From UBA6176 sp032119375 (GTDB lineage Bacteria > Verrucomicrobiota > Verrucomicrobiia > Limisphaerales > UBA9464): a stretch of DNA of 38,742 nucleotides. Below the pieces are notes generated by a model, which saw nothing but the letters and a program-made list of their open reading frames with translations, ran no database searches and was not told where the DNA came from. The stretch lies in the NCBI GenBank assembly GCA_964430505.1, contig CAYSGH010000036.1:1-38742 (forward strand), written 5' to 3'. The position numbers were made by a program, and so were the translations under genes. Below, in pieces: positions 15,079 to 22,971 of the stretch; the stretch's first letter is position 1; every line of letters begins with the position of its first letter.

Positions 15079-17823
15079 TTATTCCCCCATCACCGCCCGC
15101 ATGTCGAGGGAGACGAAGCGCAGCAGCTCGTCGTTGGACAGGTTGGACAACATCGCCTCCGCGCCGCCCTCGGAGCCCAGCACCGCGTCCGCCAGTTCGC
15201 GCTTGGCCAGCAGCATCTCGTGGATGCGCTCCTCCACGGTGCCGCGGCACACGAACTTGTGGACGAGGACGTTGCGGCGCTGCCCGATGCGGAAGGCGCG
15301 GTCGGTGGCCTGGTTTTCCACGGCGGGGTTCCACCATCGGTCGAAGTGGATGACGTGGTTGGCGGCGGTGAGCGTGAGCCCGGTGCCGCCCGCCTTCAGC
15401 GACAACACGAGGAACGGCGGGCCGTCCTCCCCCTGGAACGCCTCGACGATCTCCCGTCGGCGCGGCACGGGCGTGGAGCCGTCCAATGTCATGCCCTCGC
15501 GCCCGAACAACCGCCCCAGGAACGCCGCCAAGGGGCCCGTCATCTCGCGGAACTGCGTGAAGACCAGAACGCGCTCCTGGCGCGACGCGATCTCCTCGCA
15601 CAGCTCCGCCAGGCGCTGGAACTTGCCGCTGTCCTCGGGCGCGAACTGGCCATCCGCCAGCCATTGGGACGGGTGGTTGCACACCTGCTTGAACCGCATC
15701 AGGAAGGCCAGCACCAGGCCGCGCCGCTGGATGCCATCCGCCGCGCCCTCCAACGCCTCCGAAAGTTGACGCACCGATTGCTGGTACAGGGCCGCCTGCC
15801 GCTTCGACAACGAGCACCATGCCTCCAGCTCCGTCTTGTCCGGCAGGTCCGCAATGATCGCCTTGTCCGTCTTCAGGCGGCGCAGCAGGTACGGCGCAAC
15901 CAGGCGCCGCAACGGCGAGTAGTCCGGGACGGCGGAGCCCCGCATCCGGTCCACCGCCTCGCCAAAAGCCCGCGCGCTCCCCAGCAGCCCGGGGTTGAGG
16001 AAGTCGAACAACGACCACAGGTCCCCCAGGCGGTTCTCGACCGGCGTGCCGCTGAGCGCGACCCGCGCGCGGGCCGGGATGGCCTTGACCGCCCGGGCCT
16101 GCTTGGCCCCGGGGTTCTTGATCGCCTGGGCCTCGTCCAGCACCAGGAGCCGCCACGTGCGCCGCGCCAGCCACTCCAGGCGCATCGCCTGCCCGTAGGT
16201 CGTCAGCGCCACGTCCGCCCCCGCCATCCAACGCGCCGCCGCCTCGCCTTCCTTCCACAAGCCCGCGTCCGCCTGCGACCCATGCAGGCACACCGCCCGC
16301 AGGTCCGGCGCAAACCGCCCCAGCTCCGCCATCCAGTTCGAGAGCAACGACGCCGGGGCCACCAGCAACGAGGGCCCGCCCGCGCCGCCCTCCTCCGTCC
16401 TCAACCGCCGCAGCAGGGCGATCACCTGCAACGTCTTCCCAAGCCCCATGTCGTCCGCCAGGCACGCCCCGAGCCCCAGCCGCTGCATCAACCACAGCCA
16501 CCGCACCCCCGCCTCCTGGTACGGCCGCAGCCGCGCCCGCAGGCCCTCGTTCGGGTCAAACCGCGCCGCGCGCGACGGCTCCCCAAGATCCGTCAACGCC
16601 TCCCGCAACGCCGTGCCCGCCGCCACCTCCGCCCAGTCCCGGTCCGCCGCCGCCGCCCCGCCGCCCGACGCCTCGCCCCCCGGGCGATACCCCGACAACA
16701 TCCGCATCCCCGCCAGGAACTCCACGCCCTGCCCGCCCGCCTCCGCCGCCGTCTTGCGCCAGTGCTCCATCACCTCCGCCAGCCGCGCACGGTCCACCTC
16801 CACCCATTGGCCGCGGATCGACACGAGCCCGTCCGGCCCCGACATCAACCGGCTCCATTCCGCCTCCGTCAGGCGCTCGCCCCCGAGCGCGGCCTCCACC
16901 GAGAATGACAGCAGGCTGCCCTGCCCCAGCAACGACGGCGCCGCGTCGCCCACGCGCACCTGCACCTTGGGCCGCGGCCCGCGCCCGCCGCGCCACCAGT
17001 CCGGGATCCGCGTCACGATCCCGCTGGCCTCCAGGGCCGGCACCTCGCGCAGCAACCCGTACGCCTCCGAAGGCGTCCACGCCTGGGGCTGGAACACGCG
17101 CCGGCTCTCCAGCAGCTCCCGCGCCCAGGGGCTGGCCTCCGCCGCGCGCCGCACCGGCTCGAGCAACGACGCCAAGGCCGCCTTGTTCCCCGCGCCCGCG
17201 TACTCCTGCAACGCCCGCGCCAACGGCAGGTGCGCCGGCCGCGCACCGTCCGAAAGCCGGTGCACGTACGTCGCCAGGAACGCAAACGGCGTGGCCGGCG
17301 TCCGCTTGTTCTCCACCAGGTGAAAGGTCACGCGCCCCAGCGCATGGAGCCCCGGGTGCACCGTCGCCAGCCATGCCCTCGCCCCGCCCGCGCCCGCCGC
17401 CCGTTCCCGCGCCCACGCCGTCAGTTCCCCCCACAATCCCATGAGCCAACCCGGCGACGCATACTCCGCCCCCGCCATGTCCGGCATCCGCAACACCCAC
17501 TCCGACGCTTCCCCCGACCCCAGGACCGCCACGTCCGGGAACACGGCCTCGCCCGATTCCTTCGCGGAAGCCCGCGCGACGGCCGCGAGGAAGGCCTCCG
17601 CGAACGAACGCCAAAACAATCCGGCCGCGCCCACCGGCAACCGCCGTTGCCGTGCCGTCGCCAGCTCCACCAGCCCCGGGGCCATGCCCTCTTGGAACGA
17701 TGCCACCAACGCATCCCACGACGCCTCCATGCCCGCGGAGACACCGGGAGCCGATGCCTGCGCCCCGCCCCCACCGGACACCGTCAATCGCCCCGATGGC
17801 GTCAAGGACCACACGGCTTCCAT
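15079..17823 (-). CDS. SNF2-family DNA-dependent ATPase (HepA/RapA-like) with DUF3670-type N-terminus
   Basis: 914 residues from the ATG at 17823 (MEAVWSLTPSGRL); a GTG at 17877 would add 18 residues. The N-terminal half contains the SNF2-associated region (segments GLVSIRGQWVEVDRARL and LRPYQEAGVRWLW). The ATPase core starts around residue 440, with Walker A DDMGLGKTLQ near 458 and the motif II DEAQ box (LLVLDEAQAIKN) near 563. Next come SGTPVENRLGDLWSLFDFLNPG, the C-terminal helicase block KAGGTGLTLTAANHVIHFDRWWNPAVE, and motif VI DRAFRIGQ. All key residues are present. It should translocate on duplex DNA using ATP. It is the first gene of a pair with the SWIM protein; such pairing is known for bacterial SNF2 and SWIM proteins. 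Confidence 0.95.
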   Translation of the reverse strand: MEAVWSLTPSGRLTVSGGGGAQASAPGVSAGMEASWDALVASFQEGMAPGLVELATARQRRLPVGAAGLFWRSFAEAFLAAVARASAKESGEAVFPDVAVLGSGEASEWVLRMPDMAGAEYASPGWLMGLWGELTAWARERAAGAGGARAWLATVHPGLHALGRVTFHLVENKRTPATPFAFLATYVHRLSDGARPAHLPLARALQEYAGAGNKAALASLLEPVRRAAEASPWARELLESRRVFQPQAWTPSEAYGLLREVPALEASGIVTRIPDWWRGGRGPRPKVQVRVGDAAPSLLGQGSLLSFSVEAALGGERLTEAEWSRLMSGPDGLVSIRGQWVEVDRARLAEVMEHWRKTAAEAGGQGVEFLAGMRMLSGYRPGGEASGGGAAAADRDWAEVAAGTALREALTDLGEPSRAARFDPNEGLRARLRPYQEAGVRWLWLMQRLGLGACLADDMGLGKTLQVIALLRRLRTEEGGAGGPSLLVAPASLLSNWMAELGRFAPDLRAVCLHGSQADAGLWKEGEAAARWMAGADVALTTYGQAMRLEWLARRTWRLLVLDEAQAIKNPGAKQARAVKAIPARARVALSGTPVENRLGDLWSLFDFLNPGLLGSARAFGEAVDRMRGSAVPDYSPLRRLVAPYLLRRLKTDKAIIADLPDKTELEAWCSLSKRQAALYQQSVRQLSEALEGAADGIQRRGLVLAFLMRFKQVCNHPSQWLADGQFAPEDSGKFQRLAELCEEIASRQERVLVFTQFREMTGPLAAFLGRLFGREGMTLDGSTPVPRRREIVEAFQGEDGPPFLVLSLKAGGTGLTLTAANHVIHFDRWWNPAVENQATDRAFRIGQRRNVLVHKFVCRGTVEERIHEMLLAKRELADAVLGSEGGAEAMLSNLSNDELLRFVSLDMRAVMGE

Positions 17824-18020
17824 TGGGCTTGAAGGCTGCCATGCGCCCGTCGCATGGGGCAAACGCGCGGGTGTCACCCCTCGCCCGCGTTTGCCGGGGC
17901 CTTGAAGGCGTCACGCCGGGACGCCCGGATGCGAAGAGGGTGATGCCCGATCTTTCCTCGCTCCGTGATTTCCGAGCCTCCGTGAGGAACCATCTCCCCG
18001 CGTCGGGAGGGTTTGAAGCC

Positions 18021-18039
18021 GTGCCTTGAGCCAAGGCAC
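18021..18039. repeat. Hairpin GTGCCTTG-AGC-CAAGGCAC
   Basis: A perfect 8-bp stem with a 3-nt loop, about 90 bp beyond the stop of the SGNH gene. It has the same architecture (8-bp stem, 3-nt loop) as the hairpin at 19249-19267 on the other side of that gene. No T-run follows on the minus strand. Confidence 0.5.
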
Positions 18040-18087
18040 CGAGGCCATGGAGTTCCCGAAACCCGAGCTGCCCCCCGCCTCTCGAGT

Positions 18088-18116
18088 CTCGCTCCCCGCT
18101 CCCCGCCCCCCGCCCC
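18088..18116. repeat. CTCCCCGC-type simple repeat, downstream of the SGNH gene
   Basis: Runs of GCTCCCC and GCCCCCC, matching in reverse complement the GGGGAGCG repeat at 19209-19245. A third, related copy lies at 31346-31381. On the opposite strand the G-runs could form a G-quadruplex. Confidence 0.55.
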
Positions 18117-18129
18117 CTGCCTCGGCGGG

Positions 18130-19167
18130 CTACTTCCTCCGGGCCGTCCACTCGTTGGACACCGGGTTGCCGTCCATCTCGGTGTCCGTCTTGCCCTTCA
18201 ACGCGCCGTCCACCACCCGGCCGCTCATGCGATACACCATCGTGCCGCCCTGCGGGCGCTCGCGGCGCACCACCCACGAGAACGCGTCGCCGGACATCTT
18301 CCCGTCCGTGATTTCCAGGCGCTTGTCCGCCCCCCGTGCCACCCAGCCGCCAATGCGCGCCCCGTCCTGCGTGAGCGTCATGGGGACATCGACGGGATCG
18401 TTGTTCGGACCCGGCAACGTGAGCGTCCACTCGCCCGCCAGGCTGGCCGCAGCCGTGGTCGCCTTCCCGTCCAAGGCCGCCGCCAGGAACGGCTCCAACG
18501 CCTCGCCCCACAGCTCGTAGCCCGCCTCGCTCAGGTGCAGGTAGTCCGGCATCAACGACCGGGGAATCACGCCGCGCGCGTCCACGAAGCGATGCCCGAA
18601 GTCCACCCACACCACCCGGCGGCCATCGGCCAGCTTCTGCAGGATTTGGTTCACCTGCGCGATCTTCCCGCGCTGCGGGTTCGGGTTCTCGCCCCGGGGA
18701 AAGATCGCGTGCAGCAGCACCGTGGCGTCGGGCAACGCCGCGCGAAGCTTGCCCACGATCGCGGCGACGCCCTCGGCGATCTGGTCCACGGAGTTGTCCT
18801 CCCCGTTGGAGTTGTTGGTGCCGATCATGACGACCACGGCGGCGGGCTTGAGGCCGTTGAGGTTGCCGTTGTTCAGGCGCCACAGGACGTGCTGGGTGCG
18901 GTCGCCGCCGATGCCGAGGTTGACGGCGCTGAGCCCCGCGTAGCGACGCTCCCACGTGGCCTTGCCCGCGCCCTCCCAGCCCTGCGTGATCGAGTCGCCC
19001 ACGAACACCACGCGCGCCTTCGCCCCGGCGGCGGCCGCGCGTTGGTTCAGCAAGGCCTGCCGCTCCTTCCATCCGTTGTCCGGTCGCGGCGCAGGATCGG
19101 TCGCCGAATGGGCGGACAACGCCGCCGTGAACCACACGCAGCCCAGGAATGCCAACAGGGTCTTCAT
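18130..19167 (-). CDS. Exported SGNH/GDSL hydrolase
   Basis: 345 residues from the ATG at 19167, chosen for its signal peptide (MKTLLAFLGCVWFTAALSAHSA). The SGNH signature is complete: block I VVFVGDSITQGW (Ser59), block II NLGIGGDRTQ (Gly87-Gly88), block III MIGTNNSNG (Asn118), block V PDYLHLSEAGY (Asp208, His211). It resembles PAF-acetylhydrolase-like esterases and probably removes acyl groups from glycans or lipids in the periplasm. A C-terminal domain (about residues 245-345, SLAGEWTLTLPGPNNDPVDV onward) looks like a small beta-barrel also attached to other PVC exported proteins; I cannot name its function. The gene is flanked on both sides by GC-rich simple repeats and short hairpins. 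Confidence 0.92.
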   Translation of the reverse strand: MKTLLAFLGCVWFTAALSAHSATDPAPRPDNGWKERQALLNQRAAAAGAKARVVFVGDSITQGWEGAGKATWERRYAGLSAVNLGIGGDRTQHVLWRLNNGNLNGLKPAAVVVMIGTNNSNGEDNSVDQIAEGVAAIVGKLRAALPDATVLLHAIFPRGENPNPQRGKIAQVNQILQKLADGRRVVWVDFGHRFVDARGVIPRSLMPDYLHLSEAGYELWGEALEPFLAAALDGKATTAAASLAGEWTLTLPGPNNDPVDVPMTLTQDGARIGGWVARGADKRLEITDGKMSGDAFSWVVRRERPQGGTMVYRMSGRVVDGALKGKTDTEMDGNPVSNEWTARRK

Positions 19168-19208
19168 CGCTGCGGACCTTGCGACAGGCGCGCCAACGGG
19201 GTCAAACA

Positions 19209-19267
19209 GGGAGCGGGGAGCGGGGAGCGGGAGGCGGGGCGGGGGTAGCAAGACCGTCTCGGTCTTG
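19209..19267. repeat. GGGGAGCG simple repeat followed by a hairpin
   Basis: Tandem GGGGAGCG units (19209-19245) are followed by CAAGACCG-TCT-CGGTCTTG (19249-19267), a perfect 8-bp stem with a 3-nt loop. The repeat is the inverted counterpart of the one at 18088-18116. It lies upstream of the SGNH gene and close to the assembly gap, which fits a repeat-induced assembly break. Confidence 0.6.
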
Positions 19268-19345
19268 TCCGTGCGTCGGCTGCCGCAGCGGGCGGAAGAC
19301 CTCATGCGGAGACGCGGGGGCGCGGGGGAGGCAGCCGGGTCGAGA

Positions 19346-19445
19346 NNNNNNNNNNNNNNNNNNNNNNNNNNNNNNNNNNNNNNNNNNNNNNNNNNNNNNN
19401 NNNNNNNNNNNNNNNNNNNNNNNNNNNNNNNNNNNNNNNNNNNNN
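19346..19445. other. Scaffold gap of 100 Ns
   Basis: Exactly 100 undetermined bases, the conventional placeholder for a gap of unknown length. The order of sequences on the two sides depends on scaffolding evidence. Confidence 0.99.
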
Positions 19446-19453
19446 CGGCGTCG

Positions 19454-19483
19454 TTGACATCATTACTACCGCAATAGTATTAC
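19454..19483 (+). promoter_or_regulatory. BlaI-type promoter with overlapping operator
   Basis: TTGACA at 19454-19459 is a perfect -35 box. TAGTAT (19475-19480, 15-bp spacer) or TATTAC (19478-19483, 18-bp spacer) could be the -10. The inverted repeat TACTA-N6-TAGTA (19464-19479) lies between and over these boxes and resembles BlaI/MecI operators, which are built from TACA/TACTA half-sites. It ends 14 bp before the ATG of the BlaI-like gene. Binding there would block RNA polymerase, giving autorepression. The patch is strikingly AT-rich for this genome. Confidence 0.7.
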
Positions 19484-19493
19484 CACGGTCGTC

Positions 19494-19889
19494 ATGAGCG
19501 CGCCGCCCCCCTTCCCCCTCCGGCTCGGAGACCTCCAGCTCCGTATCCTCCAGGTCCTCTGGGCCCGCCAGGAGGCGTCCGTCGCCCAGGTCCACGCCGA
19601 CCTCAGCCCCACCCGGCCCCTCGCCTACACCACCGTCGCCACCATGCTCCGCAAGATGGAGGAACGACGCCTCGTCCAGCACCGCGAGCAGGGCCGCGCC
19701 TTCCTCTACTCCGCCCTCGTCCAGGCCGCCGACGTCGGCTCCAGCCTTGGCCATCGCATGGTGGAGCAGGTCTTCGAGGGCAGCCTCGCCGACGCCGTCA
19801 GCCACCTGCTCCGCACCCGCGACGTCCGACGCGAGGAACTGGACGCCCTCGAGAAGCTAATCCGCGAGGCCAAGAGGAGGGCGCGATGA
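19494..19889 (+). CDS. BlaI/MecI/CopY-family winged-helix repressor
   Basis: 131 residues. It has the BlaI-family layout: an N-terminal winged helix with LGDLQLRILQVLWARQEASVAQVHADL and LAYTTVATMLRKMEERRLVQHREQGRAFLYSA, and a C-terminal dimerisation helix with the region normally cleaved to relieve repression. Such repressors bind palindromic operators as dimers and are inactivated by proteolysis triggered by a BlaR1/M56 sensor. That partner is encoded directly downstream with a 4-bp ATGA overlap. A fitting operator lies 14 bp upstream. No beta-lactamase gene is nearby, so the regulon is unknown and the pair should not be read as a resistance locus. The start is set by the ATG just after the promoter. 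Confidence 0.93.
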   Translation: MSAPPPFPLRLGDLQLRILQVLWARQEASVAQVHADLSPTRPLAYTTVATMLRKMEERRLVQHREQGRAFLYSALVQAADVGSSLGHRMVEQVFEGSLADAVSHLLRTRDVRREELDALEKLIREAKRRAR

Positions 19890-22800
19890 ACCTGCTCGAC
19901 ACGTCCACGTGGCCGGGGCTCCTCGCGGTTCTCGCGCTGGAGTCGGCGGCGGTGGTGGCCTTGGCCCACGCTATGTCCCGGTGGTCCCGCAACCCCGCCG
20001 CAGGCCGCAGGGCATGGCAGGCCGCCCTCGTCGCGCTTGCGTTGCTCCCCTTCGTCGAGGCCTCCGGGCTGCGTGGACTGGCCCGTTCCATGGTGCCGGT
20101 CCGGGTTGCCTTGGACCGTTCCGACCCAACGCCCGAAGCGCCGGCGGCCGAGGCCCAGCCAGCAGGCCGCACGCCGGACGCGGCCGTCGGCTCCGAGGCG
20201 TTGGACACCGGGGTGAGGCTCGTCGCGCAACGCCTGCCGCGCCCCCTCCCATCCAATGCCCCCGCCACATGGCCGTGGTGGGTTTGGTCCGTGGGCGCGG
20301 TCGTCGTCCTCGCGCGGGCCCTCCGATCCCGACGGGCCTTGTCGTTGGCTTCGCGTGGCGCCATGCCCGCCGACAACGCCACGACGGAAGCCGTCGCCCG
20401 GTTGGCCACGCGCATGGGATTGGGAACGGTCCGCGTCGTGTCCTGGGACGGGCTGGAGACACCCGTCGCGTATGGAGTCGTGCGCCCCACGGTGGCGCTG
20501 CCGTCGGATTGGGCGGTGCGGCACGGGGAAGGCGACCGCGACGCGATGCTGGCCCATGAGCTGGCCCATCTCGCGGGGCGCGATCCCGCATGGATGGCGA
20601 TGGCGGACGTGGCCTGCGCCGTGTTGTGGTGGCACCCGGCCGCGTGGTGGGCGTCGCGACGGCTGCGGGCCGCGTGCGAGCGCGCGGCCGACGCGGCGGC
20701 GGCCCTGGTGCCCGGCGGACGCGCGGCGTTGGCGGAGGTGTTGGTTCGCCTTGGGCGCGAGTGGGAGGCATCGGGCATGTTGCCGCGGCTTGGGATCGAC
20801 GGCGGGCGCTTTCGGTCGGAGCTGGGCCAGCGCGTGGAGGCGTTGCTGGGCGGGGCGGCGGGGTGGCGAAGCCCGGGTCGTTGGGACGGGCTGCGTCCCG
20901 TGGCCCTGGCGGGCGTGGTGGCGATCGTTGCCATGGCCCTGCCATTGCCCGCGGACGTTTCGGGCGGGCTCGTGGGACGGCTTGGCGCGCAAGAAGCCAA
21001 GCCTTCGGCGACGGACACGTCGTCGCGGCCGGCATCGGGGACGGCTTCAGCGCGCGCGATTCGTCCGTCGCCCTCCGCCCCATCCGCGCCGGCCGTTGCG
21101 GCGGCCAACCCTCCCAGCACTTCCGATCGGGGCGACCAGGTCCTGTTGAGCTGCCTGTTTGTCGAGGCCCGTGGCGAGGCCATCGATGATCTCGGCTTGG
21201 ACTGGGTTTTTGGAAGGCAGGCCCACGAAGGCCCGGCCGTCGTTCGGACCAACCTGCCCGGCAGCCAGGGCTACGTGGACACGTGGCATTCGCAGGGCGA
21301 GGCGGTGGTGCTGGGTCCGGAGCAGTTCCGGGCGTTGCGCACACGCATGGATGACTGGAAGCCCAGGGCGGAGTTGGACAAGACCGGGTTGGACATCCTG
21401 AGCGCGCCCAAGGCCACGACGGTGGCCGGGCGCGTCGTCTCCGTGGCCATCGGCAACGAGGTGAACGTGGTGACGGGGGCATCCGGGAGGGCGACCGGCG
21501 GCGGCCAACCCGGCATCACGTTCAGCGCCGAGCCCATGCGCTTCGGCGTCGAGGTCCAGCTCGTCCCCACCCGGCCTTCGGCGTCGGGGCCATGGACGCT
21601 CGACGTCGTCGCCAGCGTGCGGGAGTTCATGGGATACGCCGACCCCGGCAAGGAAGGGGTTCTCATCAAGGCCCCCGATGGCTCCACCCAGCGCGGGACT
21701 CCCCCCATCCCCGTCATCAAGGCCCGCGTGGCGTCGGGCCAGGCCAGCCTCCCCGCCGGGGCCACCCTCGCCCTGCGCGGGCCCATCACCGAGACGGTGC
21801 AGGTGCGCAAGGCCGGCCTTTTCCGACGCGCCACCACCCACGTGACGCGGTCGCGGCTGCTCGTCTTTGCCACCCTCGATCAACCCGCTGAACCCGCCGC
21901 GCCCGTCGTGTTGCACCCAGCCCCCGACGATCTCCGCAACACCGAGTCCCGCCTGTGGTCCGCCGCGTTCTCGCCGGACGGCAGCCTCCTGGCCACGACG
22001 GGCGGATGGGACAATCCGGTCGAGCCGGGCTGCCTGTTCGTCTGGGATATGACGGCCCCCGCGCCGTCGGGCAGGCCGCGCTGGATCTGGAAGCAACGGT
22101 CCACGATCCGCACCGCCGCGTTCTCGCCGCAGGGAAACCTCCTGGCCTTCGGTGACTTCGATGGCGTTGTCCGCGTGCTCGACGTCGCCACCGGCCAGCG
22201 GGTCCTCGAATTGGCCCCCTTCCCCAAGATCGTGAACTCCATGGCGTTCACGCCCGATGGTCGCCGCCTTGTCGTGGGGGGCTTCGACGAATCCGTGCAT
22301 GTCGTGGAGGTCCCCTTGGGTCGCATCCTGTACTCGCGTGCCCTGGGCGAGGGCGTGACGTCCGTGGCGGTCAGCGCGGACGGGGGTTGGGTGGGGGCGA
22401 CGACGTGGGTCGGCAATGTGCACCTGCTCGAACTCGACGGGCTGCGTCCCGTGGGCGAGGGCGAGGCCACGTTCGACGCCGCCAAGACGGCGGAGGCCAC
22501 GGCCGGTCCGCGGATCGCGGAATGGATCGTCTTCACCCCCGATGCGAAGGGGGCGTGCACGGGCAACTGGGATGGGACGATCCAGCGATGGGACGTCACG
22601 GCCGACGGGCTGCGCCGCCGCGCGCCGCTTCGGCGAGCCGGGGAGGCATCACCCGGAACGTTGTTGCAGGGACCGGGCACGTTGTTGCAGGGCGGCGCCT
22701 TGTCACCCGACGGCCTGCGCCTTGCGGTGGGCATGGCCAACGGCGCGGTCGAGGTTTGGGATCTCCGCTCGGGCCGGGTGGAAGGTGCGATGCCGGCGCA

Positions 22801-22921
22801 TGGGGACCTGTGCTTTGGCCTTGGGTTTTCCCCGGATGGATCGCGCCTGGCGACGGTGGGCTGGGATCGCAAGACGCGGGTGTGGGACGTGGCGTCGCGG
22901 CGCCGCCTGGCGGAGTGGTGA
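19886..22921 (+). CDS. M56 (BlaR1-like) membrane metallopeptidase fused to secretin-like and WD40 regions
   Basis: 1011 residues. The N-terminal third is an M56 membrane peptidase: hydrophobic segments near residues 8-28, 40-58, 133-150 and 335-353, and the zinc motif HELAH (His224, Glu225, His228) with a downstream Glu265 in CERAAD. The middle (about 415-665) resembles the secretin-like domain seen in verrucomicrobial proteins: AVVLGPEQFRALRTRM, DILSAPKATTVAGRVVSVAIG and FGVEVQLVPTRP. The C-terminus (about 672-1011) is a WD40 propeller with blades such as LWSAAFSPDGSLLATTGG and LGFSPDGSRLATVGWDRKTRVWDV. In BlaR1 the extracellular part is instead a penicillin-binding domain, so this protein probably senses a different signal. 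A duplicated TLLQG segment (22661-22691) sits in a blade linker. It is coupled to the BlaI gene by a 4-bp overlap. Confidence 0.9.
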   Translation: MNLLDTSTWPGLLAVLALESAAVVALAHAMSRWSRNPAAGRRAWQAALVALALLPFVEASGLRGLARSMVPVRVALDRSDPTPEAPAAEAQPAGRTPDAAVGSEALDTGVRLVAQRLPRPLPSNAPATWPWWVWSVGAVVVLARALRSRRALSLASRGAMPADNATTEAVARLATRMGLGTVRVVSWDGLETPVAYGVVRPTVALPSDWAVRHGEGDRDAMLAHELAHLAGRDPAWMAMADVACAVLWWHPAAWWASRRLRAACERAADAAAALVPGGRAALAEVLVRLGREWEASGMLPRLGIDGGRFRSELGQRVEALLGGAAGWRSPGRWDGLRPVALAGVVAIVAMALPLPADVSGGLVGRLGAQEAKPSATDTSSRPASGTASARAIRPSPSAPSAPAVAAANPPSTSDRGDQVLLSCLFVEARGEAIDDLGLDWVFGRQAHEGPAVVRTNLPGSQGYVDTWHSQGEAVVLGPEQFRALRTRMDDWKPRAELDKTGLDILSAPKATTVAGRVVSVAIGNEVNVVTGASGRATGGGQPGITFSAEPMRFGVEVQLVPTRPSASGPWTLDVVASVREFMGYADPGKEGVLIKAPDGSTQRGTPPIPVIKARVASGQASLPAGATLALRGPITETVQVRKAGLFRRATTHVTRSRLLVFATLDQPAEPAAPVVLHPAPDDLRNTESRLWSAAFSPDGSLLATTGGWDNPVEPGCLFVWDMTAPAPSGRPRWIWKQRSTIRTAAFSPQGNLLAFGDFDGVVRVLDVATGQRVLELAPFPKIVNSMAFTPDGRRLVVGGFDESVHVVEVPLGRILYSRALGEGVTSVAVSADGGWVGATTWVGNVHLLELDGLRPVGEGEATFDAAKTAEATAGPRIAEWIVFTPDAKGACTGNWDGTIQRWDVTADGLRRRAPLRRAGEASPGTLLQGPGTLLQGGALSPDGLRLAVGMANGAVEVWDLRSGRVEGAMPAHGDLCFGLGFSPDGSRLATVGWDRKTRVWDVASRRRLAEW

Positions 22922-22971
22922 GGGGGTGGGCGCCCGTTGCGTGAACTCGCCATGCGCGGGGGTTGGGACGC

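Larger units (their letters stand above)
17824..18129. other. Intergenic region between the SNF2 and SGNH genes
   Basis: About 300 bp without a credible gene. It contains an 8-bp stem hairpin (18021-18039) and a C-rich simple repeat (18088-18116). The SNF2 operon promoter should lie near 17830-17950, but no clear boxes are seen. Confidence 0.5.
19168..19493. other. Intergenic region interrupted by the scaffold gap
   Basis: No gene is seen in the readable part. It contains the G-rich repeat and hairpin (19209-19267), the N gap (19346-19445) and the BlaI-type promoter/operator (19454-19483). What lies inside the gap is unknown. Confidence 0.6.

Noticed and set aside
14411..16501. A 696-codon minus-strand open frame, and others such as 16556-19135.
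   Set aside because: They are out-of-frame shadows of the SNF2 and SWIM genes with Gly/Arg/Ala-biased composition and no domains.
19494..22921. Beta-lactam resistance locus.
   Set aside because: The repressor and M56 peptidase resemble BlaI/BlaR1, but there is no penicillin-binding sensor domain and no beta-lactamase or PBP gene nearby.
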